DNA of 64,000 nucleotides from an uncultured Polaribacter sp. (GCF_947497125.1 NZ_CANMFI010000005.1:124001-188000), one strand, 5' to 3'; positions 48,898 to 60,052 are shown, counted from the stretch's first letter. Notes: generated by a model from the sequence alone, not told the origin. Numbers and translations: made by a program.

Positions 48898-49350
48898 ATG
48901 AGTTTGCAAAAACAAGTAATGGAACAAATGAAAGCAGCTATGAAAGCAAAAGACACTGTTGCTTTACAAGCATTAAGAGCTGTAAAAGCGGCATTTTTAT
49001 TAGCTAAAACTGCTAATGGTTCTCAAGAAGAAATTACCGAAGAGCAAGCTGTTAAAATTATTCAGAAGCAAGTAAAACAACGTAAAGATAGTGCTGCTAT
49101 TTTTATCAAACAAAACAGAGAAGATTTGGCTGCACCAGAATTGGCAGAAATTACTATTTTAGAACAATTTTTACCTGCAGAATTATCTGAAGAAGAAATT
49201 AAGAAAGTAGTATTGGCTACTATAAATGAATTGGGAGCCTCTGGCATGAAAGATATGGGTAAGGTTATGGGTGTTGTATCTAACAAGTTAGCTGGTAGCG
49301 CAGACGGAAAAACAATTTCTATGCTGGTAAAAAGTAGTTTATCAAATTAA
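48898..49350 (+). CDS. GatB/YqeY domain-containing protein
   Basis: MSLQKQVMEQMKAAMKAKDTVALQALRAVKAAF; GMKDMGKVMGVV. Confidence 0.93.
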   Translation: MSLQKQVMEQMKAAMKAKDTVALQALRAVKAAFLLAKTANGSQEEITEEQAVKIIQKQVKQRKDSAAIFIKQNREDLAAPELAEITILEQFLPAELSEEEIKKVVLATINELGASGMKDMGKVMGVVSNKLAGSADGKTISMLVKSSLSN

Positions 49351-49374
49351 ATTACAACCTATAAAAAGAATATT

Positions 49375-49448
49375 GGCTCCATAGTTCAACTGGATAGAAT
49401 ATCAGATTTCGGCTCTGACGGTTGAAGGTTCGAATCCTTCTGGAGTCA
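49375..49448 (+). tRNA. tRNA-Arg (TCG)
   Basis: GGCTCCATAGTTCAACTGGATAGAATATCAGATTTCGGCTCTGACGGTTGAAGGTTCGAATCCTTCTGGAGTCA. Confidence 0.93.
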
Positions 49449-49654
49449 CAAAAACCTTTACAGAAATGTGGAGGTTTTTTTGTTTTTTATTGGTTCTGTA
49501 GAGATTTAGGTTTTAATTTACGTAATGTTATTAACCTAATGATGTTTAAAATGATTGGTAATATGTTCATATAAAAAATAATAGTTAATAAAAAAGTGTT
49601 TAAAATTCGTTTTAGCAACATAGTTTTCTATCTGTGCCGATATATATACATTAT

Positions 49655-50536
49655 TTAAAACGCTCTTATAGCTCTAACTAAAAATGAACTTGATTTATCA
49701 TTTGAATCTGAACCTTCTCCAATATATACAGCAATAGCATTATTATTATCATCTTCAGTACTGCTCCAGTAACGATTGTAGTTTTTATTTAGTGGTGTAA
49801 ATACTCCTAAATCCAATGTTTTATTTACGTGGATTATATTATTCCCTAGAGTTAATAATTCATCTAAACTTGGTAAATACCAATCATTAAACCCACCATC
49901 AGACAAACCTTTTACATAATTTGCCGCATCACTATTGGTCATTCGATTGGTGTTATAGGCACCATCCCAACTTCGATTAGCATTTGTAGTTGATGGACTT
50001 GTTTGCCATGTTTGGTTACTTTCATTTTTACTAAGGATAAGTCCGTGTTGAACTCCATCAACTCCTTGGTATAAATAAAAAATAATTCCGCCACCAAACT
50101 CTTCTCCTAAGTAATGACCTCCAATAACACTTTCTGCAGTTTTAGCATGCAATGCATATGGAACACTCAATAGCTGGCTAGTTCCAGTGATTGTATAAGA
50201 AGAACCACCTGATATGTCAGTTTCCGTTTTAATATAATATGTGTTATTTGACCAGTCGATTGTAGTAAAATCTCCATTTATTATTTTGCCAGAACCAATT
50301 TCTAAACTTACTAAACCATTACCATTCGTTGTTGGGGTTTGTGTTTCAGTATAAACAGATGCCCCTGAAATCCCTCCTTTTAAGATACTTAATTGCATTC
50401 CAATAATTTGAGAAGTTACTAATGAATTACTGGCATCTCTAATTACCGCTTGATAACTCATTTTTTCAGGTGTTTGTGTATATGCTGTAAAAGTTAAAAT
50501 TACAGATACTATAAGTGTAAATGTTATTTTCATCAT
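49655..50536 (-). CDS. Exported DUF1566-like protein
   Basis: Signal peptide; PEKMSYQAVIRDASNSLVTSQ; DGGFNDWYLPSLDELLTLGNN...YWSSTEDDNNNAIAVYIGEG. Confidence 0.75.
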   Translation of the reverse strand: MMKITFTLIVSVILTFTAYTQTPEKMSYQAVIRDASNSLVTSQIIGMQLSILKGGISGASVYTETQTPTTNGNGLVSLEIGSGKIINGDFTTIDWSNNTYYIKTETDISGGSSYTITGTSQLLSVPYALHAKTAESVIGGHYLGEEFGGGIIFYLYQGVDGVQHGLILSKNESNQTWQTSPSTTNANRSWDGAYNTNRMTNSDAANYVKGLSDGGFNDWYLPSLDELLTLGNNIIHVNKTLDLGVFTPLNKNYNRYWSSTEDDNNNAIAVYIGEGSDSNDKSSSFLVRAIRAF

Positions 50537-51006
50537 TATTTTTTGAGTATTTTAAATGTTCTTAAAGTTTTATTGTTTTTTAATACTTTTAAAAAGTAAA
50601 TTGAAGGTAAAAGTTTTTCTGTTAATATTTTTGACGTATTATTTTTTAATATGTTATTTTCAATTATTTTACCTTGTAAATCATATAAAATATATCTAAA
50701 ATTAAGATAATCTTTTTCTATATGAAGATTTAAAAAGTTAGATGTAGGGTTTGGAAAAACATCTAAGGCAAGATTAACTGGAATTTGTTCAACTCCTAAC
50801 AATCTATATATTTCATAAGGCTGTTGTATACCTTGGGTTATTTTAGCATTAGAAGCTGTGTTAGTCGAGTAGATTATTTGTCCAATCGAATAGTTTATTT
50901 CCCCATCGATTCCTGATGTTTTGCCACCCGTTGTTAGAATTGTTTCTTGTGCTTGTATTAATAACCCAAAAAAGAATAAATAGGTGAAAATTATTTTATA
51001 TTTCAT
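50536..51006 (-). CDS. T9SS type A sorting-domain protein
   Basis: Signal peptide; LALDVFPNPTSNFLNLHIEKDYLNFRYILYDLQGKIIENN...LPSIYFLKVLKNNKTLRTFKILKK. Confidence 0.85.
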   Translation of the reverse strand: MKYKIIFTYLFFFGLLIQAQETILTTGGKTSGIDGEINYSIGQIIYSTNTASNAKITQGIQQPYEIYRLLGVEQIPVNLALDVFPNPTSNFLNLHIEKDYLNFRYILYDLQGKIIENNILKNNTSKILTEKLLPSIYFLKVLKNNKTLRTFKILKK

Positions 51007-51167
51007 ATTTTGTGGATTTATTGTCTCTCCAAATATTAAATAACAATATTACACATCATTATTGCTAAGATGAAATTAGAAAACAGCAGGTAAAAACCTA
51101 ATAGAAAATCCGCATCGGCTTTGGCATGTAGGATTTTACTAGCATTACTATACTAATTATTAGTAAG

Positions 51168-52016
51168 TTATTTTATTATTAACTTTAATGGCTTCGATTT
51201 ATAATTACCAGCTATTATTGAATAAATATATGTTCCAGAACTTAAATTTTCATTATTGAGTTTCAAAGAATTGACGTGATTATCTACTTTATACTCTTTA
51301 ACTTTTATTCCATTTAAGTTATAAACTAAAATTTTTCCGTTTTCAATATTTTCAGGAAGTTTATAATCTAAATTTATGGTACCATTACTCGGATTCGGAT
51401 AGGCTTTAAGATTTATATTATTCAAATTAGTTTTTACAGAAGAAAGAATAGCGTTTCCAGGTAATGAGTATATATATTTTTTATCATCTGTATAGCTAAC
51501 ATCTCTTAAAATCATTTTAATTCCAGAATTTGTATTCTTTATCCAAGTTGGATTTTGCGTATCAGTATCACTTCTATAAAGACCTACTTTATTAGATATA
51601 TTAAACATTATAGTTCCGTCCTCATTCACAACCAATGTTTTTGTATTCGTATCATCTCCATATAAAGTGAATAAAAACTCAAGTTCAGAATCAGTATCAA
51701 AAATATTTTTACTTAAACTTATTATTGGAAAATATTCAGAAAAATAATAGTCATTTATATCATATGTAAAACCCAAGTTATTAATATCAATAGTGATATT
51801 CTTGTATATTGAATGATTAGAATTATATATTTTCATAATCAATGTATTCAAATCAAATATGAAATATTTAATTTCATCATCAATTTTTACAAAATTGACT
51901 ATTTCACTTTTTTCGATTGTTTTTTCTAATGTAATTTGTGAGTAAGATAAAAATGTAAATAGGATTGTAGTAATTGTTAAAATTGTCTTTTTCATTTCAT
52001 TTTTTTTTAAGTACAT
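51168..52016 (-). CDS. T9SS type A sorting-domain protein (paralogue of next gene)
   Basis: Signal peptide; AYPNPSNGTINLDYKLPENIENGKILVYNLNGIKVKEYKVDNHVNSLKLNNENLSSGTYIYSI. Confidence 0.85.
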   Translation of the reverse strand: MYLKKNEMKKTILTITTILFTFLSYSQITLEKTIEKSEIVNFVKIDDEIKYFIFDLNTLIMKIYNSNHSIYKNITIDINNLGFTYDINDYYFSEYFPIISLSKNIFDTDSELEFLFTLYGDDTNTKTLVVNEDGTIMFNISNKVGLYRSDTDTQNPTWIKNTNSGIKMILRDVSYTDDKKYIYSLPGNAILSSVKTNLNNINLKAYPNPSNGTINLDYKLPENIENGKILVYNLNGIKVKEYKVDNHVNSLKLNNENLSSGTYIYSIIAGNYKSKPLKLIIK

Positions 52017-52021
52017 AATTT

Positions 52022-52783
52022 TTATTCTTTCACAAATTTATTACTTAATTCTCCAATTTTATATATATAAATTCCTTTACTTAAATGTGAAACATTTACA
52101 GAAATTTCATTTTTGTTTTGTCCTATTTTTTTGCTAATAACTTTCTTTCCTTGAATAGAGAAAATTTCCAATATATTTTCTTTCCCATTATTTTTAAGAT
52201 TCCTTAAATTAAAAGTTTCAAATGTTGGGTTAGGAAATTGAAATATAGATTTATTTAAAATATGCTCTTGATTTATAGATAGTATTCCTGATAACGAATA
52301 AACTTTGTAAATAACTTCATCGCTATTTAAAGTACTTTCAGAAGTTATTAATTTATATTCATTATTTGGGTTTTTAGATAGCTTATAATTTGACACATTG
52401 CTAAATGTAAATATATTATTTCCATCTTCATTAAACACTTTGAAATTAGTTTGATAAGGAGAAGCCGTTTGTCTTGATTCAATCATAAATTCAATTTTTG
52501 AATCAGCATTAAATAATTTATCTGTAGGTAAATGAAGTTGTTTCATTTCAAAACCATTTTCTAAAGTTATAGTTATTGATTTAAATAAATTATGTGAAGA
52601 ATCATATAATTTTATTTGATTATTTATCCAATCTAGAGTGTAATAATTAATAGTACTATTTACAATAAATGAATAGTTTGGTTCTGGTTCAATATAACCA
52701 CTTGTGGTATAAGTATTTTCTAAAGTTTGACCAAAACTGATAGAAACAAATATAATAAACAAGTAGAACAATTTCTTTTTCAT
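52022..52783 (-). CDS. T9SS type A sorting-domain protein
   Basis: Signal peptide; FPNPTFETFNLRNLKNNGKENILEIFSIQGKKVISKKIGQNKNEISVNVSHLSKGIYIYKIGELSNKFVKE. Confidence 0.85.
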   Translation of the reverse strand: MKKKLFYLFIIFVSISFGQTLENTYTTSGYIEPEPNYSFIVNSTINYYTLDWINNQIKLYDSSHNLFKSITITLENGFEMKQLHLPTDKLFNADSKIEFMIESRQTASPYQTNFKVFNEDGNNIFTFSNVSNYKLSKNPNNEYKLITSESTLNSDEVIYKVYSLSGILSINQEHILNKSIFQFPNPTFETFNLRNLKNNGKENILEIFSIQGKKVISKKIGQNKNEISVNVSHLSKGIYIYKIGELSNKFVKE

Positions 52784-52874
52784 AATTTCTTTTTAAACGA
52801 AATTAGAAGTTTTAAAAACTCATATTACAAGTTTAACCTAAAAAGACATATATTGTCATTCTTAAAAATATAAA

Positions 52875-53798
52875 ATGAAATCTTTAGAGAGGATAAACTT
52901 ACTTTATAAACATTTAAAAAAGCATACAGCCAATTTAGAAGAGCTTCTGATATATTTAAAAACACAGAAATATATAATTAGCAAAAGACAATTACAAAGA
53001 GATATCAGTAAATTAAATTACTTTTTAAAAACAGGTGAGCAATTGGTAAAAGATAGAGACGTAACGAACTCTTTACTTTTAAGAATTTATACTATAAAAC
53101 AAGATACAGCTCTTGAAAAACCTATAGATTTAAGCACTTTTGATACTGGTTTTTCTAATGTAAAAGATCAAGAAGACAATAGTATTCGAGAAGATTTTAC
53201 CACTTTAATTCTAAATGCTACTCCAATAAAAATTACTGATATACAAAATGATGTTACTTCAGAAAACTATAATTTTGAAACCAGGCCTCTTTATTTTTTG
53301 CCATTACAATTTATAAACCACCGTTTTAATATCTATATCGGTGGTTATAATATCAAACAAAAAACGTATCAAATTTTCGAGCTTTCACAATTAAAAAGGT
53401 ATCACAAGATAAAAAACAAAAAGACATACGAAATTCATAGACTTCAGAGTGAGTTTAAAAATGAGTTAGCAAAACGTTTTGGTATAACAAAAAATATAAA
53501 TGAAGAAGTGTATGAAATAAAATTGGCTTTTTCTTTAGTAACGGGTGCCTATATCCGAAAAAGGCATTGGCATCATAGTCAACTTTTTAGCAGAAAAGAA
53601 GATAGGTTAGAGATGTCATTAACTTGTGGTATTAACAGAGAGCTTTTAAGTTGGTTGCATAGTTGGATTTATAATGTTAAGGTTTTAGAGCCACCAGTTT
53701 TAGTAGATTATTTTAAAAAATCTATAAAAGAGGTTGAGACTTTGAACAACAAAAAAATACCATTGGTATATAAAAATATATTTGTGTCAAAAATTTAA
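52875..53798 (+). CDS. WYL-domain transcriptional regulator-like protein
   Basis: MKSLERINLLYKHLKKHTANLEELLIYLKTQKYIISKRQLQRDISKL HTH-like; PLYFLPLQFINHRFNIYIGGYN and C-terminal WYL-CTD-like region. Confidence 0.75.
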   Translation: MKSLERINLLYKHLKKHTANLEELLIYLKTQKYIISKRQLQRDISKLNYFLKTGEQLVKDRDVTNSLLLRIYTIKQDTALEKPIDLSTFDTGFSNVKDQEDNSIREDFTTLILNATPIKITDIQNDVTSENYNFETRPLYFLPLQFINHRFNIYIGGYNIKQKTYQIFELSQLKRYHKIKNKKTYEIHRLQSEFKNELAKRFGITKNINEEVYEIKLAFSLVTGAYIRKRHWHHSQLFSRKEDRLEMSLTCGINRELLSWLHSWIYNVKVLEPPVLVDYFKKSIKEVETLNNKKIPLVYKNIFVSKI

Positions 53799-53905
53799 TA
53801 TGTCTCGTTTAAATAATTAGCAATCTAGCTTCACTTTAAAACATCACCAATTTTAATTATTTTGTAAATAAATGAGGCTTTTTGTTAAAATTTTAATTGT
53901 AGTGT

Positions 53906-53942
53906 AAAAAAACCCAAAAAGAGTTCTCTTTTTGGGTTTTTA
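53906..53942. terminator. Bidirectional terminator-like hairpin
   Basis: AAAAAACCCAAAAAGAGTTCTCTTTTTGGGTTTTT. Confidence 0.7.
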
Positions 53943-53978
53943 AATAAAAGTATAATCTTACTTTTAAATGATAGACGC

Positions 53979-54446
53979 TTACTTAGAAGGCGCCATTTTA
54001 GCTTGTATAGCAGATAAAACACTTTTGTATTTTGCTAAATCTTCAGTACTTAAATCAGCTGCTAATTCTTTTCCTTTTGCTAAAAGAGAAACCCCTTTAG
54101 AAGCCATTGCAGAAATTTTACCTAAGTTACCATTTGCTGCAATATAATCTTTTGCATAAGCAGCATAAGCTGTTAAGTTTTCTGTAACTGCTTCATTTGC
54201 AAAAGCAGGAATAGAAACACCGTCTAAAGCAGAACTTACCATTTCTGTTGCTTTATCTACAACTGCATTGGCTGCATCTTTAGCCCCATCAGCTACAGTA
54301 TTTGCTGCATCTGTTGTTGAAGTTGCAACATTTTCTACTGTTTCTACTGTTGCATCTTTTAATTCATTCGCCCCTTTTTTTGCTTCTTTACAAGCTGTTG
54401 CTAATAAAGAACCTGCAACTAGTACAGATAATACGATTTTTTTCAT
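53979..54446 (-). CDS. Ala-rich helical putative lipoprotein
   Basis: MKKIVLSVLVAGSLLATACKEAKKG lipobox-like; amphipathic Ala-rich repeats. Confidence 0.65.
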   Translation of the reverse strand: MKKIVLSVLVAGSLLATACKEAKKGANELKDATVETVENVATSTTDAANTVADGAKDAANAVVDKATEMVSSALDGVSIPAFANEAVTENLTAYAAYAKDYIAANGNLGKISAMASKGVSLLAKGKELAADLSTEDLAKYKSVLSAIQAKMAPSK

Positions 54447-54519
54447 TTTTTATTTTGTTTTTAGATTGAATTACAAATCTAAAATAATAAATAGATAAAC
54501 AATACTTATTTGAAAAAAA

Positions 54520-56280
54520 TTAATTTTCTTCACTAAATTGCTTGTCGTACAGGTTTTTATAATAGCCTTGGGGTTTTTCTAATAAATCTTTATGAGTCCC
54601 TTCTTCTACTATAAAACCATTGTCCATAACAATAATTTTATCGGCTTGTTTAATAGTGGCCAATCGATGAGCAATTACAATTGAGGTTCTTCCTTTTGTG
54701 ATTGTTTCTGTGGCATGTTGTATCATTTTTTCTGCATGTGCATCTACAGATGATGTTGCTTCGTCTAAAATTAAAATACTAGGTTTGCTAACATAAGCAC
54801 GTAAAAAGGCAATTAATTGTCGCTGACCAGATGAAAGCATTACACCTCTCTCTTTAACATTGTATTGATATCCGCCAGGCAAAGTCATAATAAAATTATG
54901 AATACCAATTTGTTTGGCCGCTTTTTCTACTTCTTGCTGCGATATTAAATTATTTTTTAATGTGATGTTATTAAGAATAGAGTCTGAAAATAAAAAAACA
55001 TCTTGCAAAACAACCGCAACTTGGTTTCTTAAACTTTCTAAAGCGTATTCTTTTAGAAGAATATTATCTATACAGATTAATCCACTATCAATTTCATAAA
55101 AACGGTTAATAAGATTGATTATGGTAGATTTACCAGCGCCTGTTGCACCAACTATTGCAATTGTTTGGCCGCTTTTTACATCAAAAGAAATGCCTTTTAA
55201 AACTTCTTCATTTTTTAAGTAACTAAATCGAACGTCTTTAAAACGAATGTCTCCTTTTAAATCAGTTGCTTTTATAGTTCCGTTTTTAACAATACTACTT
55301 TGCGTATCTATCACTTTAAAAACTCGTTGGCCAGAAACAATTCCCATTTGCAACTGATTAAATTTATCTGCTATTTGACGAAGTGGCCTAAATAACATTT
55401 GAGCCATTTGTACAAAAGCCATAACGGTTCCTAACCCTGGCACACTACCACCAATAACCTGCTTACTACCATACCAAACAATTAAACCAATACCTATGGA
55501 TGACAAAATTTCTGCAATAGGAAAAAAGATTGAAAAATACCAAATGGTTTTTACATGTGCTTCTTTGTGCTTGTTATTAATTTCTTTAAATTTTTTATAT
55601 TCGATATTTTCTCTGTTAAAAAGCTGCACTATTTTCATCCCAGTAACACGTTCTTGTACAAAACCGTTTAAATTGGCTACCTGATTTCTTACTTCTTGAA
55701 ACGTAGCTTTAATCGCTTTCTGAAAAATTGAGGTAGCATAAATTAAAATTGGCAATACTGCTAAAGCAATCAATGCCAATCGCCAGTCAAAATAAAACAT
55801 AAGTGCAGCAACGGTAAACATTTGTAAAACATCACTAACAATTGTAAAAACACCTGCACTAAAAAAGGCTGCTATGGTTTCTATGTCTGAAACTACTCTG
55901 GTCACTAATTTCCCTACAGAATTAGTATCAAAATAAGACATTTTAAACTGTAAAATATGTCTAAAAATCTTTGCTCTAATATCTTTAATAATATGTTGCC
56001 CAACCCAATTTGCATAGTAAATAAATGCAAAACGAAGCAGTACTTCTATCAACAAAACAGCAAACATAAATACAATGTTTATAAGCAAACCATTGCTGTC
56101 TTTTTGGGTAATATAAGTATCTACTGTTTCTTTTATTAAATACGGATTTAACAACGAAACCAACGATAATAAAATGGTGGAAGCTGTTGCTATAAAAAAG
56201 TTGAGTTTATAGCGTTTGGCAAAAGACATTAGTCTTAAAAAGATTTGTAAATCAAAAGCATTACCTGTTTTATCTGCCAA
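54520..56280 (-). CDS. ABC transporter ATP-binding protein/permease (MsbA-like)
   Basis: IVGATGAGKSTIINLINRFYEID, MLSSGQRQLIAFLRAYVSKPSILILDEATSSVD. Confidence 0.95.
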   Translation of the reverse strand: MADKTGNAFDLQIFLRLMSFAKRYKLNFFIATASTILLSLVSLLNPYLIKETVDTYITQKDSNGLLINIVFMFAVLLIEVLLRFAFIYYANWVGQHIIKDIRAKIFRHILQFKMSYFDTNSVGKLVTRVVSDIETIAAFFSAGVFTIVSDVLQMFTVAALMFYFDWRLALIALAVLPILIYATSIFQKAIKATFQEVRNQVANLNGFVQERVTGMKIVQLFNRENIEYKKFKEINNKHKEAHVKTIWYFSIFFPIAEILSSIGIGLIVWYGSKQVIGGSVPGLGTVMAFVQMAQMLFRPLRQIADKFNQLQMGIVSGQRVFKVIDTQSSIVKNGTIKATDLKGDIRFKDVRFSYLKNEEVLKGISFDVKSGQTIAIVGATGAGKSTIINLINRFYEIDSGLICIDNILLKEYALESLRNQVAVVLQDVFLFSDSILNNITLKNNLISQQEVEKAAKQIGIHNFIMTLPGGYQYNVKERGVMLSSGQRQLIAFLRAYVSKPSILILDEATSSVDAHAEKMIQHATETITKGRTSIVIAHRLATIKQADKIIVMDNGFIVEEGTHKDLLEKPQGYYKNLYDKQFSEEN

Positions 56281-56283
56281 AAT

Positions 56284-57009
56284 TTAATATTTTATGTGTG
56301 TTAAAAATAAGCCTTTTGCTGGTACTGAAAGACCTGCATTGCTTCGGTTTTTACTTTCTATAATGCCTCTAAAATCTTGGGGTGTTTTTTTACCTAAACC
56401 AACGTCTATTAAAGTACCCACAATTGCTCTTACCATATTTCTTAGAAATCTATTTGCGGTAATGTAAAAAATAAGTTCATTGCCATTTTTTTTCCATACG
56501 GCTTCTGTAACATCACAATTATAAGTGTACACATCTGTTTTTACTTTAGAAAAAGTTTGAAAATCGGTATACTCTAATAACAATTTTGCAGCTTCATTCA
56601 TGGCTTCTACATTTAAGTCTTGAGAATGTATTTGCCAAGAAAAATCTAAAGAAAAAGGGTTTCTACCCAACCAAATTTTATACTCATAACTTCTACTAAT
56701 TGCATGAAACCTTGCATGCACATCTGAGGCTACTGCAAACACTTTGTAAACTACAATATCTTCTGGTAATACAGAATTTAACTTAAAAGGAATGTCTCCT
56801 TTTAGTTCTTTATCGATATCAAAATGAGCAAACATTTGCGATGCATGCACACCCGTGTCTGTTCTGCCAGCTCCTACAACCTCTATTTTTTCTTGAAAAA
56901 TAGTGCTTACAGCTTCGTTTAGTTTTTGCTGTACAGACATAACATCGGGTTGAATTTGCCAACCGTGATAGTTTTTACCGTTGTAAGAAAGCTCTATAAA
57001 ATACCTCAA
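56284..57009 (-). CDS. truA: tRNA pseudouridine(38-40) synthase
   Basis: ELSYNGKNYHGWQIQP, VGAGRTDTGVHASQMFAHFD, RFLRNMVRAIVGTL. Confidence 0.96.
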   Translation of the reverse strand: MRYFIELSYNGKNYHGWQIQPDVMSVQQKLNEAVSTIFQEKIEVVGAGRTDTGVHASQMFAHFDIDKELKGDIPFKLNSVLPEDIVVYKVFAVASDVHARFHAISRSYEYKIWLGRNPFSLDFSWQIHSQDLNVEAMNEAAKLLLEYTDFQTFSKVKTDVYTYNCDVTEAVWKKNGNELIFYITANRFLRNMVRAIVGTLIDVGLGKKTPQDFRGIIESKNRSNAGLSVPAKGLFLTHIKY

Positions 57010-57109
57010 GAAAATCTCATTTTTGTAGACATCAAAATTACGGAAATTATTTTGTTATGATTACTTTTGATGCAAATTGCACTGTTAATTTTTTTTACCT
57101 GCACACTCT

Positions 57110-57607
57110 ATGAAAAAAATACTCTTATTATCGGATACACATAGTTTTATAGATGATCAAATATTAAAATTTGTTAAGCAAGCTGATGAAGTTTGGCATG
57201 CAGGTGATATTGGCGATTTAACTGTAACAGATACCCTAAAAAAACTAAAACCGCTAAGAGCCGTTTATGGCAATATCGATGGCACAGATGCAAGGGCTGA
57301 GTTTCCTTTAGATGCCAAATTTAAATTAGAAGGTGTACCCGTTTGGATAACTCATATTGGCGGTTATCCGAATAAATACAATCAAAGAGTTAGGGAAGAA
57401 CTAACGGCAAACCCACCAAAAATATTTATTGCAGGACATTCTCATATATTAAAAGTGCAATATGATAAAAAACTGAATTTATTACATCTTAACCCTGGTG
57501 CTGCCGGAAAGCATGGTTTTCACAAAATTAGAACCATGTTGCGTTTTCAGTTAGAAAATGGCGCTATTACAAACATGGAAATTATTGAATTGGGTAAAAG
57601 AGGTTGA
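57110..57607 (+). CDS. Metallophosphoesterase (YfcE/MJ0936-like)
   Basis: ILLLSDTHSFID, VWHAGDIGDL, VYGNIDGTD, IAGHSHILK. Confidence 0.93.
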   Translation: MKKILLLSDTHSFIDDQILKFVKQADEVWHAGDIGDLTVTDTLKKLKPLRAVYGNIDGTDARAEFPLDAKFKLEGVPVWITHIGGYPNKYNQRVREELTANPPKIFIAGHSHILKVQYDKKLNLLHLNPGAAGKHGFHKIRTMLRFQLENGAITNMEIIELGKRG

Positions 57608-57627
57608 TGGTTAGATATAAGAAATAA

Positions 57628-57670
57628 GAGACTAGATGCTAGACTTTAGACTTTTAACTTTGGACTTTGT
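57628..57670. repeat. Low-complexity intergenic AGACTTT/ACTTT-type repeat
   Basis: AGACTAGATGCTAGACTTTAGACTTTTAACTTTGGACTTTG. Confidence 0.45.
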
Positions 57671-57710
57671 ATTATACTTAAGAAAACAGCCATTAGTAAA
57701 TAGAGAAAAT

Positions 57711-57741
57711 AAAAAACCGAGAAGTAAATTCTCGGTTTTTT
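57711..57741. terminator. Rho-independent terminator-like hairpin
   Basis: AAAAAACCGAGAAGTAAATTCTCGGTTTTTTG. Confidence 0.75.
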
Positions 57742-57770
57742 GTCGCACTAAACATACTAATATGATAGGT

Positions 57771-58223
57771 TTATCGCAATCTGTCAGCAGATTTTACAAG
57801 ATCTTCATCCTTTTTAATAGCTTTATTTGCCAAAACAATAAGCAAAATAACTAAAATTGGTAAGAACATCCCAACACCCTTCTTAGAAATCGAAATTTCT
57901 CCAGGTAAGGTTAGTGACACATAAATCAATAATCCTAATAAAAAAAGGTTTATCAAAATTACTAAACGACCTACTACAAATTGTAATTTTCTGTTTTTGA
58001 AAAGAAAAATAATCAAAAAAGAAACTACTGCAGAAAGTACAAATAACAAAGGAATAGCTTTAAAAACTATTAATTCTTTAGAAAACAAATCCAATGTAAA
58101 AACTTGTTCTTTAAGATTGGTCCATAAATTAAATACAAAAATAAGCCCTCCAGAAATAGAAGCTGCTAATAGTAAATATATACTTTGTATTCTTTGAATC
58201 ATCTTAAAAAAATAGAAATACAA
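57771..58223 (-). CDS. DUF4293-like membrane protein
   Basis: MIQRIQSIYLLLAASISGGLIFVFNLW; four hydrophobic segments; located upstream of rho. Confidence 0.8.
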   Translation of the reverse strand: MYFYFFKMIQRIQSIYLLLAASISGGLIFVFNLWTNLKEQVFTLDLFSKELIVFKAIPLLFVLSAVVSFLIIFLFKNRKLQFVVGRLVILINLFLLGLLIYVSLTLPGEISISKKGVGMFLPILVILLIVLANKAIKKDEDLVKSADRLR

Positions 58224-58405
58224 AAGTAGAACTTTCTTTTTTAAAAAGAAAACCTAAAACTTAAAAAAAAAGTATATATTTGTCATATAATAACTACGCT
58301 ACCATATTGTATAGCACTATATACAGTATTAAAAAATCAAAATAAAAACATCATAACCAATCTTATTTACTATTAAGATTTACATTTAAACTTAACCTAT
58401 AAAGA

Positions 58406-60052
58406 ATGTTCGAAATCACAGAACTAAAAGCAAAAACCCTTGCTGATTTACAAGTAATTGCAAAATCTATTGGTCTTAAAAAAACAAGTCAACTTAACAA
58501 ATTAGATTTAGTATATCAAATTTTAGATATACAAGCTGCAAGCCCTGTAAAAACAGTTGCCACAACTGATGCTCCGGCAAAACCAAAGACAGAAAAACCA
58601 AAAAGAAAACGCGTTACTAAGGCTGTAGAAAAAGCACCCGCTCAAGCAATCGAAGAAGTAAATGCAAAAACAACAGACAAACCTGTTGAAGAAAAAAAGC
58701 CACAGCCAAAACGTGTGGTAAGAAAAGTAGTACATAAAGAAGTGGTTGCTAAAGAAAATACAGCAACAGATACGGCTACTAAAAACGAAGAACCAAAGGC
58801 TACAAATAAACCACAGGCAAACAAGCCACAGGCTAAAAATGTACCGAAACATAAAAATCAGAATAGAGAAAAAACCAACACTAACCGTAGTAATGGTAAC
58901 AAATCTAACAACAGATATAAAGATCCAGATTTTGAGTTTGACGGAATTATAGAAAGTGAAGGTGTTTTAGAAATGATGCCAGATGGGTATGGTTTTTTAA
59001 GATCTTCTGACTATAATTATTTATCATCGCCTGATGATATTTATGTATCTCAATCTCAAATTAAACTATTTGGCTTAAAAACAGGAGATACTGTTAGAGG
59101 AAATGTAAGACCTCCGAAAGAAGGTGAAAAGTATTTTCCGCTAATTAGAGTTTCTAAAATAAACGGTTTAAACCCTAATTTAGTAAGAGATCGTGTTGCT
59201 TTCGAACATTTAACACCTCTTTTTCCTCAAGAGAAATTTAACTTAGCAGAGAGAGGCAACTCTTTATCTACAAGAATTATCGATTTATTTTCTCCGATTG
59301 GTAAAGGGCAACGTGGTATGATTGTGGCACAGCCTAAAACAGGTAAAACAATGTTATTAAAGGATGTGGCAAATGCAATAGCTGCCAATCATCCAGAAGT
59401 ATATCAGATTGTTTTATTAATAGATGAACGACCAGAAGAAGTTACAGACATGAAACGTAATGTTCGTGGTGAAGTGGTTGCTTCTACTTTTGATGAGCCT
59501 GCAGACAAGCACGTTAGAGTTGCTAATATTGTACTAGAAAAAGCAAAAAGATTGGTAGAATGTGGCCATGATGTTGTTATCTTATTAGACTCTATTACTC
59601 GTTTGGCTAGAGCTTATAACACCGTTGCTCCTGCTTCTGGTAAAATACTTTCTGGTGGTATTGATGCCAATGCATTACACAAGCCAAAACGTTTCTTTGG
59701 TGCCGCTAGAAATATAGAAAATGGCGGATCTTTAACTATTATTGCAACTGCTCTTACAGAAACTGGTTCTAAAATGGATGAAGTAATTTTTGAGGAATTT
59801 AAAGGTACTGGTAACATGGAGCTGCAATTAGATAGAAATATCTCTAACAGACGTATTTATCCTGCAATCGACTTGATAAAATCTTCTACAAGAAGAGACG
59901 ATTTGTTGTTAGATGCTAAAACGGTTCAAAGAATGTGGGTGCTAAGAAAGTATCTTGCAGATATGAACCCAATAGAAGCTATGGAGTTTATTAACGACAG
60001 AATAAAATTCTCTAAAAATAATGATGAATTTTTAATTTCTATGAACGGATAA
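58406..60052 (+). CDS. rho: Transcription termination factor Rho
   Basis: [42 protein letters not shown]; basic low-complexity N-terminal insertion. Confidence 0.97.
   Translation: MFEITELKAKTLADLQVIAKSIGLKKTSQLNKLDLVYQILDIQAASPVKTVATTDAPAKPKTEKPKRKRVTKAVEKAPAQAIEEVNAKTTDKPVEEKKPQPKRVVRKVVHKEVVAKENTATDTATKNEEPKATNKPQANKPQAKNVPKHKNQNREKTNTNRSNGNKSNNRYKDPDFEFDGIIESEGVLEMMPDGYGFLRSSDYNYLSSPDDIYVSQSQIKLFGLKTGDTVRGNVRPPKEGEKYFPLIRVSKINGLNPNLVRDRVAFEHLTPLFPQEKFNLAERGNSLSTRIIDLFSPIGKGQRGMIVAQPKTGKTMLLKDVANAIAANHPEVYQIVLLIDERPEEVTDMKRNVRGEVVASTFDEPADKHVRVANIVLEKAKRLVECGHDVVILLDSITRLARAYNTVAPASGKILSGGIDANALHKPKRFFGAARNIENGGSLTIIATALTETGSKMDEVIFEEFKGTGNMELQLDRNISNRRIYPAIDLIKSSTRRDDLLLDAKTVQRMWVLRKYLADMNPIEAMEFINDRIKFSKNNDEFLISMNG

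Noticed and set aside
57636-57854. 72-aa ORF downstream of the metallophosphoesterase
   Set aside because: Runs through a low-complexity repeat and a terminator hairpin; no coding signature.
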